Shown here: positions 1-7,437 of the stretch, piece after piece
How the letters are laid out: each line of letters opens with the position of its first letter
How positions within the stretch are numbered: position 1 is the first letter of the stretch
Origin: an uncultured Clostridia bacterium
GTDB lineage: Bacteria > Bacillota > Clostridia > Christensenellales > UBA1242
Direction: 5' to 3'
Assembly: GCA_937893125.1 (NCBI GenBank)
Contig: CALBHW010000007.1
Coordinates: 1-25,640 of the forward strand
Length of the DNA: 25,640 bases
The notes under the pieces: model-generated
The model's database searches: none
The model's input: only the letters and a program-made list of their open reading frames with translations
What the model was told of the DNA's origin: nothing
Position numbers and translations under genes: made by a program

Positions 1-30
1 ACAACCACCTAAACCTCTAGTTTTGTTTCC

Positions 31-120
31 CTATTAAGTTTTGGTATGGTATAATGCGGTTGGTTGTCACCTGTGACACCTGTATGTTTTAGTTCTCTAT
101 TTAGTTTTGGTATGGTATAA
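31..120. repeat. Pair of 24-bp direct repeats
   Basis: Positions 31-54 and 97-120 match at 23 of 24 bases and lie 66 bp apart (start to start). Each copy ends in TGGTATAA, which resembles an extended -10 element; the first copy reads TGG-TATAAT. Between them, at about 62-80, is a small dyad (GTCAC-CT-GTGAC). Transcription rightward from here would run antisense into the NADAR gene, so either these are promoter remnants or a regulatory repeat whose gene lies left of the window. Function is not known. Confidence 0.6.
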
Positions 121-201
121 GTTACTTAATTTTTTTAACCTAGAATTAAAAATAAGTCAACAATTTAAGCAAAATAAAAATTAAATATCTATTAAAAGTT
201 G

Positions 202-855
202 TTACTTGTATATCAGGCAATAATCTTTTAGGCAGTTAAGTTCTCTTTCAAATTCTTGGCGGGTAAAAACAGTCTTTAAAGGGTCTTGTTCGCCAAGAAG
301 GTGCAAGATGTGACGATTTTTTACAGCCTTTAATGCGTCAACAAAAAGCGGATTTTGAAGAAGGCTTATGTAGAGTTCGTCGACCAAATTTTCGTATTCT
401 TTGCTATTCCTTTTGTATGGCTTGCCCCAAAAATATATTGTATTATCCGCTGTCCAATCGTAGTCTTGCCCCGCTTTTATGTTGTTTGCGTCAAGTCCGC
501 TTAAAAGAAAAACCAACTTTTGTGCTTTTTTATTTTTAAACTTTATTCCTTGAAAAAAACTTTCCGCCGAGTGCAAAATATGTCCCTTAAAATAAAAAGT
601 GTAGGGAAAAAGATTGGACAAAATTTTAGGCAAAGCGCCGTGGAGTTTGTAGCCAACATTTACAAATTTTTCCGTTTCGCCAACGAACTCACTTTCGTTG
701 TTTTCCCTAACGCACTCGCCGTCGCAAAAATATTTTTCGCCCACTTTTTCCACTTCTTTTTTACAAAAAACATAATTCTTTTTAAAATTTTGGAAGCGTT
801 TAAGTTCTTTTTTTATTTTTAAATCTAATAACAATTTTTTCATAATCAAAAACAT
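202..855 (-). CDS. NADAR-family (YbiA-like) protein
   Basis: A 217-aa protein whose residues about 79-210 match the NADAR fold: it has the SNLFPYTF-like opening and the conserved HSAESFFQGIKF motif (residues 95-106), followed by the DPLKTVFTRQEF ending seen in short family members. Known NADAR proteins are N-glycosidases that act on riboflavin-pathway intermediates or on ADP-ribose derivatives; which activity applies here cannot be told. Unusual is an N-terminal extension of about 75 residues with Cys31, Cys44 and Cys48, which could be a small metal-binding segment. The start is uncertain: Met1 (855) and Met5 (843) are both possible and neither has a strong ribosome binding site. It stands alone on the minus strand, and a perfect 12-bp palindrome (872-883) lies just upstream. 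Confidence 0.8.
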   Translation of the reverse strand: MFLIMKKLLLDLKIKKELKRFQNFKKNYVFCKKEVEKVGEKYFCDGECVRENNESEFVGETEKFVNVGYKLHGALPKILSNLFPYTFYFKGHILHSAESFFQGIKFKNKKAQKLVFLLSGLDANNIKAGQDYDWTADNTIYFWGKPYKRNSKEYENLVDELYISLLQNPLFVDALKAVKNRHILHLLGEQDPLKTVFTRQEFERELNCLKDYCLIYK

Positions 856-871
856 TTTATCATAAAAGGTC

Positions 872-883
872 TTTTGCGCAAAA
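872..883. promoter_or_regulatory. 12-bp perfect palindrome upstream of the NADAR gene
   Basis: TTTTGCGCAAAA is a perfect dyad 17 bp before the first possible start codon of the minus-strand NADAR gene. It is a plausible operator, but no regulator can be assigned and chance is not excluded. Confidence 0.3.
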
Positions 884-985
884 CAATTATTTCATTTAAT
901 TCGTTTATACAATTTTAACTCCGTCCGTATTTTAAAAATATTTATTAAAATGCAATCAAAAACATATTTTCTTTTTAAAAAGATG

Positions 986-994
986 TGCTATAAT
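986..994 (+). promoter_or_regulatory. Extended -10 promoter for thyX
   Basis: TGC-TATAAT at 986-994 is a perfect extended -10 element. No good -35 lies 17 bp upstream, which is usual for extended -10 promoters. Transcription would start near 1001 and give a leader of about 80 nt before the thyX start codon at 1082. Confidence 0.6.
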
Positions 995-1081
995 AAATGT
1001 GATAAAAAATATTTTTATTCGCAAAGTCTAATGAAGTGCTTTGAAAATTGGCTGAGATTTAACACACAAAAGGAAGAAAAA

Positions 1082-2227
1082 ATGGAATTTGAAGTATACG
1101 CGACAACAAACTTTGGGGCGGAGAATGTCCCAGAAAAATTCAACAAAATGGGTGGCGAACTTGCGGGCATTTGCTATATGTCTGGCACCTTGCAAGACGT
1201 CATAAATAAACCCGAGTCAAAGACTTTAAGGCGTGCTGAAATGGTCAAGGAAAACCGCCACCACAGCGTTTTTGACCACGAATACATAACTCTTTATTTG
1301 CAAGACGTTCCAAAAATGTTTGCAATGCTTTTAAACAACGAAAAGGTTTACACAACAAGCGAAAAAAGTGCGCGATACACAAAAATGGATGTTAAGGGCA
1401 TTGAACTTGATTTGTTTGTCAAGTGGAAAGAGATTTTTGTCAAACTTATCAATGATAAGTACGGTGATGTTCCTTATTTTGACAACAAGCGCGTGGAGAA
1501 ACTTGCCCAAGAAAACGCGAGATATTTTATGTCCGTCTACACCAACACTTCTCTTGCCTACACAACATCTTTTAGACAACTAAACTACCTTTATACTTGG
1601 CTAAAAGATATTGACAAGCACCCTAGCCCACTTATTAGAAAACTAAAAAGCACCGCAGACTGCTTTTGTGATTTCCTTGAAAAACAGCGCCTAGTGGATC
1701 ACAAAATAGCTGACCTAGCGGACGAACGCGGATTCAGTTTAATTGGCAAAAAAGACCGCGTCGAATATTTTGGCGATGTTTACTCGACGAAATATTTAGG
1801 CTCGTTTGCTGAACTTGCGCAAGCACAAAGGCATAGAACTCTAAATTATGAAATGAAGGAAATCGATAAAAAATCGTATTACATTCCAAAAATCATTCAA
1901 AATGACGACTTCTTAAAATCAAAATGGCTTGAAGATATGATTAAAGTTGAAGATTTGACGCCACAAGGTCAACTTGTGCAAATTTACGAGCGCGGAACTC
2001 CTGAAAATTTTATATTAAAAATGAAAGAACGCCTTTGCACTTGTGCACAACTTGAAATCAACGACCAAACAAAAGCAACTCTTGAAAAGTATATAGAAAG
2101 CACCGACGACCTTGAATTAAAGGCAACCCTTGAAAAATACAATAAAGGCGCGCGTTGCACAAGCGGGTTTAAATGTAATACGCCTTGCGGGTTTAAAGAA
2201 GGCATTACACTTGAAAGAGAAATTTAA
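1082..2227 (+). CDS. thyX: Flavin-dependent thymidylate synthase, long divergent form
   Basis: A 381-aa protein of the ThyX family, which makes dTMP from dUMP using methylene-tetrahydrofolate and reduced FAD. The start at 1082 is chosen because AGGAAG lies 6-11 bases upstream; the reading frame is open back to 950 but has no support there. The family signature is split. Residues 60-102 carry an HHSVFDHE opening and a TTSEKSARY stretch but have NNEK where RHR is expected, and 144-173 carry the usual ENARYFM...TSFRQLNYL segment. A second partial copy has the catalytic-type QRHRTLNYE motif (250-257) and a CAQLEINDQ stretch (321-329) like the C-terminal AQxEIR of ThyX. Typical ThyX is about 210-260 aa, so this looks like an internally duplicated version. 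The C-terminus holds a repeated KATLEKY and four cysteines (319, 321, 359, 365, with Cys369). No thyA is in the window. Confidence 0.85.
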   Translation: MEFEVYATTNFGAENVPEKFNKMGGELAGICYMSGTLQDVINKPESKTLRRAEMVKENRHHSVFDHEYITLYLQDVPKMFAMLLNNEKVYTTSEKSARYTKMDVKGIELDLFVKWKEIFVKLINDKYGDVPYFDNKRVEKLAQENARYFMSVYTNTSLAYTTSFRQLNYLYTWLKDIDKHPSPLIRKLKSTADCFCDFLEKQRLVDHKIADLADERGFSLIGKKDRVEYFGDVYSTKYLGSFAELAQAQRHRTLNYEMKEIDKKSYYIPKIIQNDDFLKSKWLEDMIKVEDLTPQGQLVQIYERGTPENFILKMKERLCTCAQLEINDQTKATLEKYIESTDDLELKATLEKYNKGARCTSGFKCNTPCGFKEGITLEREI

Positions 2228-2423
2228 TTTTAAAATCAAATAAAACGGTTGCTAAAAAAACACTTTAAAAAAGCAAAAAAATATGGCTATCTAAAATAAA
2301 TGCCAACTTACAAGTCGAAAAACAACTAAAAGCAATACACAAAAATATTTTGCTCCCTAAAATTTATCAAAAATTAAACATAAAACTATAGTTGCAAAAA
2401 TGTCATAACTACAAACCACACTC

Positions 2424-2468
2424 AAAAAAATAAGGCAAGAAGATTTAATCTTGCCTTGTTTTTTTATT
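2424..2468. terminator. Bidirectional terminator between thyX and sufB-like gene
   Basis: A 9-bp stem (2432-2440 with 2449-2457, arms AAGGCAAGA and TCTTGCCTT) has an 8-base loop. A T-run follows on the plus strand and a run of seven As precedes it (2424-2430), so it can end transcription from both convergent genes. The minus-strand stop codon (2464-2466) lies at its edge. Confidence 0.85.
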
Positions 2469-3381
2469 GCAAAAAGCCTTGAATAATTCTTTCTTCCGCT
2501 TCTTCTTTATTTAGTCCCAAAGTCATAAGTTTTATTTGTTGTTGTTCGGAAATTTTGCCTATCGACGCTTCGTGGGTGAGAAGTGCGTCCTTGTGTTTTG
2601 CGACAATTTTTGGCGTTGATGTGATTTGTGCCCTGTCGCTTAAAATTCCGTCACATTCAACGTGCCCAAAACACGCATTTTCTCCCACAACATTACTGAC
2701 AAACTCTTGCACACTCTTTCCTTGCGCCACGGCACGCGACACAACATCCGTCTTAGAATCTTTGCCCTTTAACTCAACATCAAATTGCGTTTTGACCTTT
2801 TCGTTATTTTGCGTCAGTAAACTTTCCTTTATGATAAGGCTAGATTTGTCGCCCACGACAGCGGTCGTTGTCCTTGTGCTATTTGTAACACCGCCAAGTT
2901 GAATCATCTCCATTTCAAGTTTGGAATTTTTGCCAATGTAAGCAACAGTCACTGGGTCGAGATTTCTTTCCGAGTTTTTCTTTCCTACGCCCAAATGCTT
3001 TTCAACATATCTAACGTGCGAGTTGTTCCCCACATGGAAGGTGTGAATACCGTTATGTGACGACATTTTGTCACCACTATTATGAACCCCGCACCCTGCG
3101 ACAATCAAAACATCACAGTCGTCGCCCACATAAAAATCGTTATAGACCTTGTCTTGCATTCCAACAGCGTTTAATATGACTGGAATATGCACACTTTTAT
3201 TTCGCGTACCTTCTTTAATTATAATGTCAATGCCGTCCTTGTCCTTTTTTGAAACGATGTTGATTTCATCTGTGACGGCGCGCGCTTCCAATTTGCCGTT
3301 TTTTCTAATATTGTATGCACCTTGTGGAACGCCATGCAAATCGGCTATTTTTTCTAGTAACATCTTGTCAATTTTATCCAT
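2464..3381 (-). CDS. Short SufB/SufD-family Fe-S scaffold protein (SmsB-like)
   Basis: A 305-aa member of the SufB/SufD family, partner of the SufC ATPase in iron-sulfur cluster assembly in the cytoplasm. The C-terminal half is the recognisable core: the GHVECDGILSD motif puts a cysteine (Cys243) where SufB has its catalytic Cys, and LLTHEASIGKISEQQ (268-282) holds the His270-Glu271 pair that SufB uses. These residues favour SufB over SufD. At 305 aa it is far shorter than usual SufB (about 460-480 aa) and lacks the N-terminal part. The ATG at 3381 follows a GAGGTG site and overlaps the sufC stop by 8 bases, so the two are translationally coupled. With no sufD, sufS or sufU next to it, the pair resembles the minimal two-gene SMS (SmsC-SmsB) arrangement; that name is inference from length and context. 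Confidence 0.85.
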   Translation of the reverse strand: MDKIDKMLLEKIADLHGVPQGAYNIRKNGKLEARAVTDEINIVSKKDKDGIDIIIKEGTRNKSVHIPVILNAVGMQDKVYNDFYVGDDCDVLIVAGCGVHNSGDKMSSHNGIHTFHVGNNSHVRYVEKHLGVGKKNSERNLDPVTVAYIGKNSKLEMEMIQLGGVTNSTRTTTAVVGDKSSLIIKESLLTQNNEKVKTQFDVELKGKDSKTDVVSRAVAQGKSVQEFVSNVVGENACFGHVECDGILSDRAQITSTPKIVAKHKDALLTHEASIGKISEQQQIKLMTLGLNKEEAEERIIQGFLQ

Positions 3382-4087
3382 TTTGCACCTCGCTTAATTT
3401 TCCGCAAGTTTGGTTTTCAAGAAGTGGTCGCATCTCACTAAAACTTCCTTCGCCTTCAATTCTTCCGCGTTTAAGTAAAATAACTTTTTTCGCAATTTCA
3501 ATAAGGCGCTTTTGGTGGCTGATAACAAGAAATGTCTTTTGTTCGCTTTCAAAAAGTCTAACGAGCGCGTCAAAACTCCACAAATCAATGCCCGCTTCTG
3601 GCTCGTCGCAAATATTGATTTCGCTGTTTTTTGCAAGAAGAATGGCAAGTTCAATGCGTTTTAACTCCCCGCCCGACAACTTGTTGTCTACTTCGCGCGA
3701 AATATATTCCCTTGCGCAAAGTCCGACGCGAGACAAGTACTCGCACGCACTCGGAATACTATTTTTTGTCCCGCTTGCGATGTCAATAAGGTCTTTTACA
3801 GTGAGCCCTTTAAAGGTCGCTGGTTGTTGGAACGCGAAGCCAAAGCTCATTCTTGCGCGCTCCGAAATAGAAAGTTTTGTAATATCTTTCCCATCCCATA
3901 AAATTTGCCCATATGTCGGCGACAAAATCCCCATTAAAATTTTAGCAAGGGTCGATTTTCCGCTCCCATTGGGACCCGTTATAACTAAAAGTTGTTTTTC
4001 TGGCACAACAAAAGAAATATCGTCCAAAATGCGTTTTGTTTGCCCGTCTTGCACAACTTCATAAACTAAGTTTTTAACTTCTAACAT
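3374..4087 (-). CDS. sufC: SufC-type Fe-S cluster assembly ATPase
   Basis: A 237-aa ABC-type ATPase that powers the Suf scaffold. The Walker A GPNGSGKST is at residues 38-46, the ABC signature LSGGE at 137-141, the Walker B INICDEPE at 157-164 and the H-loop histidine is His191 in LVISHQ. There is no membrane segment, and the length is normal for SufC (about 245-260 aa). A strong AAGGAG lies just before the ATG at 4087. It is the first gene of a two-gene operon; its stop lies inside the start region of the SufB-like gene. SufC is assigned rather than another ABC ATPase because of the signature context and the neighbour. Confidence 0.92.
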   Translation of the reverse strand: MLEVKNLVYEVVQDGQTKRILDDISFVVPEKQLLVITGPNGSGKSTLAKILMGILSPTYGQILWDGKDITKLSISERARMSFGFAFQQPATFKGLTVKDLIDIASGTKNSIPSACEYLSRVGLCAREYISREVDNKLSGGELKRIELAILLAKNSEINICDEPEAGIDLWSFDALVRLFESEQKTFLVISHQKRLIEIAKKVILLKRGRIEGEGSFSEMRPLLENQTCGKLSEVQNG

Positions 4088-4107
4088 TTAGTCTCCTTTT
4101 ACACTTA

Positions 4108-4136
4108 ATTAAACCACAACGCCCAAAAAAATGCAA
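4108..4136 (-). promoter_or_regulatory. Candidate promoter of the sufC operon
   Basis: On the minus strand, TTGCAT (4131-4136) and TTTAAT (4108-4113) are separated by exactly 17 bp. Transcription would begin near 4101, giving a leader of about 15 nt. The match to consensus is moderate. Confidence 0.4.
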
Positions 4137-4247
4137 GCCTACATTAGGGGTTTGTTAATTTAAAACGATAATTTTCATTAAACAACTTTTTACAAATATT
4201 GCTTTTTTAATAAAAAACATCCAATTTGCAACATCTTAACCAAACAT

Positions 4248-4276
4248 TTGACAACTTTTTTTATATTTTATACAAT
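4248..4276 (+). promoter_or_regulatory. Sigma-A promoter of the FakA-domain gene
   Basis: TTGACA (4248-4253) and TACAAT (4271-4276) with a 17-bp spacer give a near-perfect promoter. Transcription would start near 4283, leaving a leader of about 120 nt before the gene at 4405. A nine-codon ATG-to-stop frame sits at 4283-4312 in that leader; without a ribosome binding site it is probably not translated. The rest of 4088-4404 holds only this and the sufC promoter. Confidence 0.75.
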
Positions 4277-4404
4277 GAAGTTATGAAATTTGAGTTAAAC
4301 AAGAAAATGTAGTTTAAAGGTCAATTAAAATAGCTTTTTTTAAACATTTTTGTAATTTAATTCAGTAAGCGTCAAAGATACGCAAAAAAAGGAGAAAATT
4401 TAAA

Positions 4405-4671
4405 ATGGATGAAGATGAAGAACTTAACTATCGTTATGACACACAACTTTTGATTGACGGAAAAGATTTGGACGACGAAAAAATTAGGGATTATTTTAAC
4501 ACAAAATTCGTCGGTGACTGCTTGCTCGTCGTTGGAGATAGCGAACTTATTAAAATTCACTATCACACAAATGAGCCTTGGAAAGTGCTTGAATATTGCT
4601 CAACCTTAGGCGAAATTTATGATATTGTAGTCGAAGATATGTTCCGCCAAGCAAAAGGTCTTATGGGCTAA
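4405..4671 (+). CDS. Freestanding FakA/YloV middle-domain-like protein
   Basis: An 88-aa protein that resembles the central domain of fatty acid kinase FakA (YloV, DAK2-type) alone: FakA proteins carry a YGYCTEFIIEG-like strand, a GDSLVVVGDD segment and a KVHVHTNDPGKVL motif, and here the corresponding parts are YRYDTQLLIDG (9-19), GDCLLVVGDS (37-46) and KIHYHTNEPWKVL (50-62). In FakA this domain helps dimerise the enzyme and binds zinc through a Cys and two His residues; here the His-x-His pair (His52, His54) is kept and the Cys position seems to be Asp12. The N-terminal kinase and C-terminal EDD-type domains are absent, so it cannot be a kinase by itself. The start has GGAG about 9 bases upstream. 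It is single-gene, with its own promoter and terminator. Function unknown. Confidence 0.7.
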   Translation: MDEDEELNYRYDTQLLIDGKDLDDEKIRDYFNTKFVGDCLLVVGDSELIKIHYHTNEPWKVLEYCSTLGEIYDIVVEDMFRQAKGLMG

Positions 4672-4710
4672 TTATCCACAAAGTAAAGTTAAATTGTGAA
4701 TATCTTATTA

Positions 4711-4743
4711 AAACTCTTTCTTTTTTTTGGAAGAGTTTTTCTT
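4711..4743 (+). terminator. Terminator after the FakA-domain gene
   Basis: An 8-bp stem (4711-4718 with 4731-4738, AAACTCTT/AAGAGTTT) with a T-rich loop is followed by more Ts. It lies 40 bp after the stop. A consensus DnaA box (TTATCCACA, 4672-4680) sits between stop and terminator. Confidence 0.65.
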
Positions 4744-4878
4744 GTTAAAAATCTTTAAACTACTAAAACAGTTCCCTTTTTATCGTTTTCTCTTTTTTAT
4801 TTTTAACTTTTTTTTCTTCTTTTTAACCCCTTTTTATATCATTTACTCTTCTTTTTGAACTTTTTTAACAAATTAGCA

Positions 4879-4911
4879 AAAAAAAATCGAGCACATCGTC
4901 TCGACTTTTTT
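4879..4911. terminator. Bidirectional terminator before the lipoprotein gene
   Basis: The stem TCGAG (4887-4891) / CTCGA (4900-4904) has an 8-base loop. It is flanked by an A-run on the left and a T-run on the right that extend the pairing, so it works for the minus-strand lipoprotein gene (stop at 5002) and as a backup on the plus strand. The T/C-rich tract at about 4744-4870 between the two terminators holds no gene. Confidence 0.75.
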
Positions 4912-5001
4912 TAATTTGATTTGATGAAAATTTATCTAATAAGGGTTAAAATTTTTAGGTTATCCTAAAATTAGCATTATATTCTCTTGTGGATAAACTA
5001 T

Positions 5002-6414
5002 TTATTCCGCAGTTGTCGCTTCTGTATTATGGTCAATAACTTCAACTTCTGTTGTATTTGTAATTTCTGCTTTGTATATAGAAGTGTCATTTTTATGATA
5101 ATAACCAACTGCGTCCGCATTTTCGCTTATGAATGTTCCGCCAGTGATATTAACACTTGGGTTTCCGCCTGGATAATCACAGCAAACATCAATAATTAGA
5201 GCATCACCTGTTGCATTGCAACCATTGTTAGTTTTGTTGTATGCAACTTTATCACCTGTTGCTTTTAGCGTTCCGCCTGTAATTGTGGTTGTTCCGCTTT
5301 TAACATAAACTGCAGTTTTAGCAGTGATAGTTCCGCCTATAATATTCAATTGTCCATTGTTTGGCATATAAATTCCAACATTTTCGCCTATAACTTCCGC
5401 GCCTTCCAAAATGTTAATTTTAACATTGCCTTGACCTTCATTGCCAACTCCACCAATTGCATACTCACCTTGTGCAGTCGCTTTTCCAGCAAAATTAAGA
5501 GTTGAACCAGTTATAGCAACGATAGCACTTTTGTCATTATTTTTGCCAAGATTTCCAACGACTTCAAATCCATTTTTAACGGTGAGTTCGCCGTTATTTA
5601 GCCAAAAACCATTTGCTTGTGCTTCAAGTTTTCCATTTAAAACTGTCAATTTACCGCCATTTTGGACTTGAAAGCCTGAAACTGGAGATGTTGCAGTAAA
5701 GCCACCAAAATCAATTGTTAATTCTTTATTATCAATAAATACATATTTATTATCTGGCATCGATGTTTCAAAAGTAACATCTTTCAAAAGATAAATTGTG
5801 GAACCAGTTTCTGCATTCTCAACTGCATCTTTAATTTTTGCGTACGCTTTAAAAGCGTCGCCAGTTTTGACTTTAACTGTCATTGTGTCTTCTGCTTCTC
5901 CGCAAAGGCAAATGTGGCTTTCCGCGTCAAAAGAGTGGTCGGCTTCGTCATACTTTTCCGTGCAACCTTCAACCTTGCAACCGTGCCAGTGTTTATCTGC
6001 GTCACTAAGCCAAGTGTCATTTGCAACTTCGTGCTTTTCATATCCGCAGACATTGCAAATATTTGTTTCTGAATTGATTGTGTGGTCGGCTTCGTTAAAT
6101 TTTTCTTCACAATCCGCTATTTTGCAGTTGTGCCAGTGCTTCGTGTCATTTTTCATCCACTCCGACTTTGCTTCGTGCTTTTTATAGCCACACACATCGC
6201 AAGTATTTGTTTCAGCGTTAATGGTGTGGTCCGCTTCTTCGAACTTTTCTTCGCAATCTTCCACTACGCAAGTATGCCAGTGCTTTGTGTCGCTCGTTGA
6301 CCATTCGCCAACTGCCTTATGCTCTGCTCCGCAAGCGGTCACAATGAGCATACAAGGTAAAATTAGAAGAGCAAACAAAAGAACGGTTAAAAATTTGTTT
6401 TTGAGTTTTTTCAT
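5002..6414 (-). CDS. Surface lipoprotein with three Cys/His repeats and a beta-helix
   Basis: A 470-aa predicted lipoprotein. Residues 1-28 are a signal peptide (basic start, hydrophobic core, lipobox VTAC with Cys28 as the lipid attachment site). Then follow three tandem repeats of about 48 residues (31-79, 80-127, 128-173), each with W..D..KHWH.C, a second Cys, EK..EADH, and C..CGY..H in the first two (the third has C-L-C). The spaced Cys and His residues suggest a small metal-binding or disulfide module; similar KHWH/CG repeats are common in surface proteins of gut Clostridia. From about 180 on there are short strands with G/N turns (NNGELTVKNG, GGKLTVLNG, GGTLKATG) typical of a right-handed parallel beta-helix, with no catalytic motif I can identify. 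A good AAGGAG precedes the ATG, a consensus promoter lies about 290 bp upstream, and a terminator follows. Substrate and role unknown. Confidence 0.8.
   Translation of the reverse strand: MKKLKNKFLTVLLFALLILPCMLIVTACGAEHKAVGEWSTSDTKHWHTCVVEDCEEKFEEADHTINAETNTCDVCGYKKHEAKSEWMKNDTKHWHNCKIADCEEKFNEADHTINSETNICNVCGYEKHEVANDTWLSDADKHWHGCKVEGCTEKYDEADHSFDAESHICLCGEAEDTMTVKVKTGDAFKAYAKIKDAVENAETGSTIYLLKDVTFETSMPDNKYVFIDNKELTIDFGGFTATSPVSGFQVQNGGKLTVLNGKLEAQANGFWLNNGELTVKNGFEVVGNLGKNNDKSAIVAITGSTLNFAGKATAQGEYAIGGVGNEGQGNVKINILEGAEVIGENVGIYMPNNGQLNIIGGTITAKTAVYVKSGTTTITGGTLKATGDKVAYNKTNNGCNATGDALIIDVCCDYPGGNPSVNITGGTFISENADAVGYYHKNDTSIYKAEITNTTEVEVIDHNTEATTAE
5900..6325 (-). repeat. Three tandem ~145-bp coding repeats in the lipoprotein gene
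   Basis: The stretch encoding residues about 31-173 of the lipoprotein is made of three diverged units, each encoding a KHWH-C motif followed by EADH and a C-x2-C or C-x-C pair. Such repeats can change in number by recombination. Confidence 0.75.
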
Positions 6415-6443
6415 TTTTTTCTCCTTTTTTATTTACGAATTTA

Positions 6444-6486
6444 CTCATCACACCTTGCCACAAGAGAAAACAAGGAAAAAGATGAG
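6444..6486 (-). promoter_or_regulatory. Hairpin in the lipoprotein mRNA leader
   Basis: Nested pairing CTCATC/GATGAG (6444-6449 with 6481-6486) and CCTTG/CAAGG (6453-6457 with 6471-6475) forms a stem-loop about 30 bases before the start codon. A second possible stem (AGCACTT/AAGTGCT) lies upstream at about 6550-6595. Together with the ~285-nt leader this suggests post-transcriptional control; I recognise no known riboswitch. Confidence 0.4.
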
Positions 6487-6706
6487 CAAATTCTTTTTTA
6501 TTTTGAGCCTAGCACACTCTAAACACGCCAGACTTAAAACCATTTTAAACTTAGCACTTGTAACTCTATTATGAAAAATTTAGTCAAAGTGCTTTTGTAA
6601 GTTTTTAGAGTAAAACAACTCTGCAAGTGCGTCAACGTAAATTTCAAACTTATTTCAATCTTTTTCTAATATATGAAATGTTTTGTTTAATGTTATTGAC
6701 ATTGTA

Positions 6707-6735
6707 ATTATATAGAAAAAAAACCTATATGTCAA
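6707..6735 (-). promoter_or_regulatory. Consensus sigma-A promoter for the lipoprotein gene
   Basis: On the minus strand TTGACA (6730-6735) and TATAAT (6707-6712) are separated by exactly 17 bp, a perfect match. Transcription would start near 6700, giving a leader of about 285 nt. The site lies within a larger dyad (TTGACAT at 6696-6702 against ATGTCAA at 6729-6735), so an operator could overlap it. The rest of 6736-7040 holds no gene; it contains only AT-rich sequence and TTTCGACAAA-type short repeats at about 6855-6873. Confidence 0.8.
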
Positions 6736-7040
6736 GAAAAATATAGAACATATTTCTATAATACTTTTCGAAGTGTTCACAAGGCGTATTTCCCGTTTAA
6801 ATAAAGGAAAGTAGCAATTTTTCCTCAAATAAAAAGGGGCGTATTTTGTTGTCTTTCGACAAATTTCGACAAAAATAGTCAAAAATACTTTTTTTGACAA
6901 ATAAAACATATTTGAATGTTGTTTGAACCTATATCAAATTTTTAAATATTGCAACAAGCGTTAAAACAACAAAGACTTTTTGTGTAGCGGTTTTAAAAAG
7001 GGGAATAAATCTTGTAAATGCATAAACAAAAGGAGAAAAT

Positions 7041-7271
7041 ATGGAAAAAAACGAAAACATAAGTATAGCAAAAATGGTAGGAAAAAATTTGAAACACGCT
7101 AGACGCTCAAAGGGCATTTCACAAGCGGTCATTGCAAAAGAACTTAACAAGTATCAATCGGATTACAGCGACTACGAAACAGGACAAATTGAACTCGACT
7201 ATCAAAAAATTGTTTACCTTTGCAAGCGCTTCGACATTACACCAAACGACCTTTTTGATTTTAAATATTAG
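7041..7271 (+). CDS. Small XRE-family HTH regulator
   Basis: A 76-aa protein made almost only of a Cro/CI-type helix-turn-helix domain: VGKNLKHARRSKGISQAVIAKEL (13-35) gives helices 1 and 2, KYQSDYSDYETGQIELDYQKIVYLCKRF (38-65) gives the recognition helix and helix 4, and ITPNDLFDF is the usual C-terminal cap. There is no effector or protease domain, so it probably acts as a simple DNA-binding repressor or activator. AAAGGAG stands 6 bases before the ATG. Its target is unknown; the nearest candidate is the divergent lipoprotein promoter region about 300 bp upstream, which contains dyads. It is not obviously linked to a toxin gene. Confidence 0.85.
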   Translation: MEKNENISIAKMVGKNLKHARRSKGISQAVIAKELNKYQSDYSDYETGQIELDYQKIVYLCKRFDITPNDLFDFKY

Positions 7272-7437
7272 GTAAGTAATAAATAGTATAGTAATCCTTA
7301 TATATTAGCCACGATGAACATTTATGTAGCCACGGCAAGTTTTTTGGTTTTAAAAAGACCTTTCTTTTTTATTCAATTTTTTCATTTATCTATTAAAAGT
7401 GTTTACAAATTGGTTGAAAATGGCTAAAATAGTGGAC

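Noticed and set aside
31..120. Possible CRISPR remnant (two 24-bp repeats)
   Set aside because: Only two copies, no cas genes, and the repeats end in a -10-like element; the same applies to 8061-8152.
6655..6909. 84-codon minus-strand frame in the lipoprotein upstream region
   Set aside because: It contains the consensus promoter of the lipoprotein gene and has no ribosome binding site.
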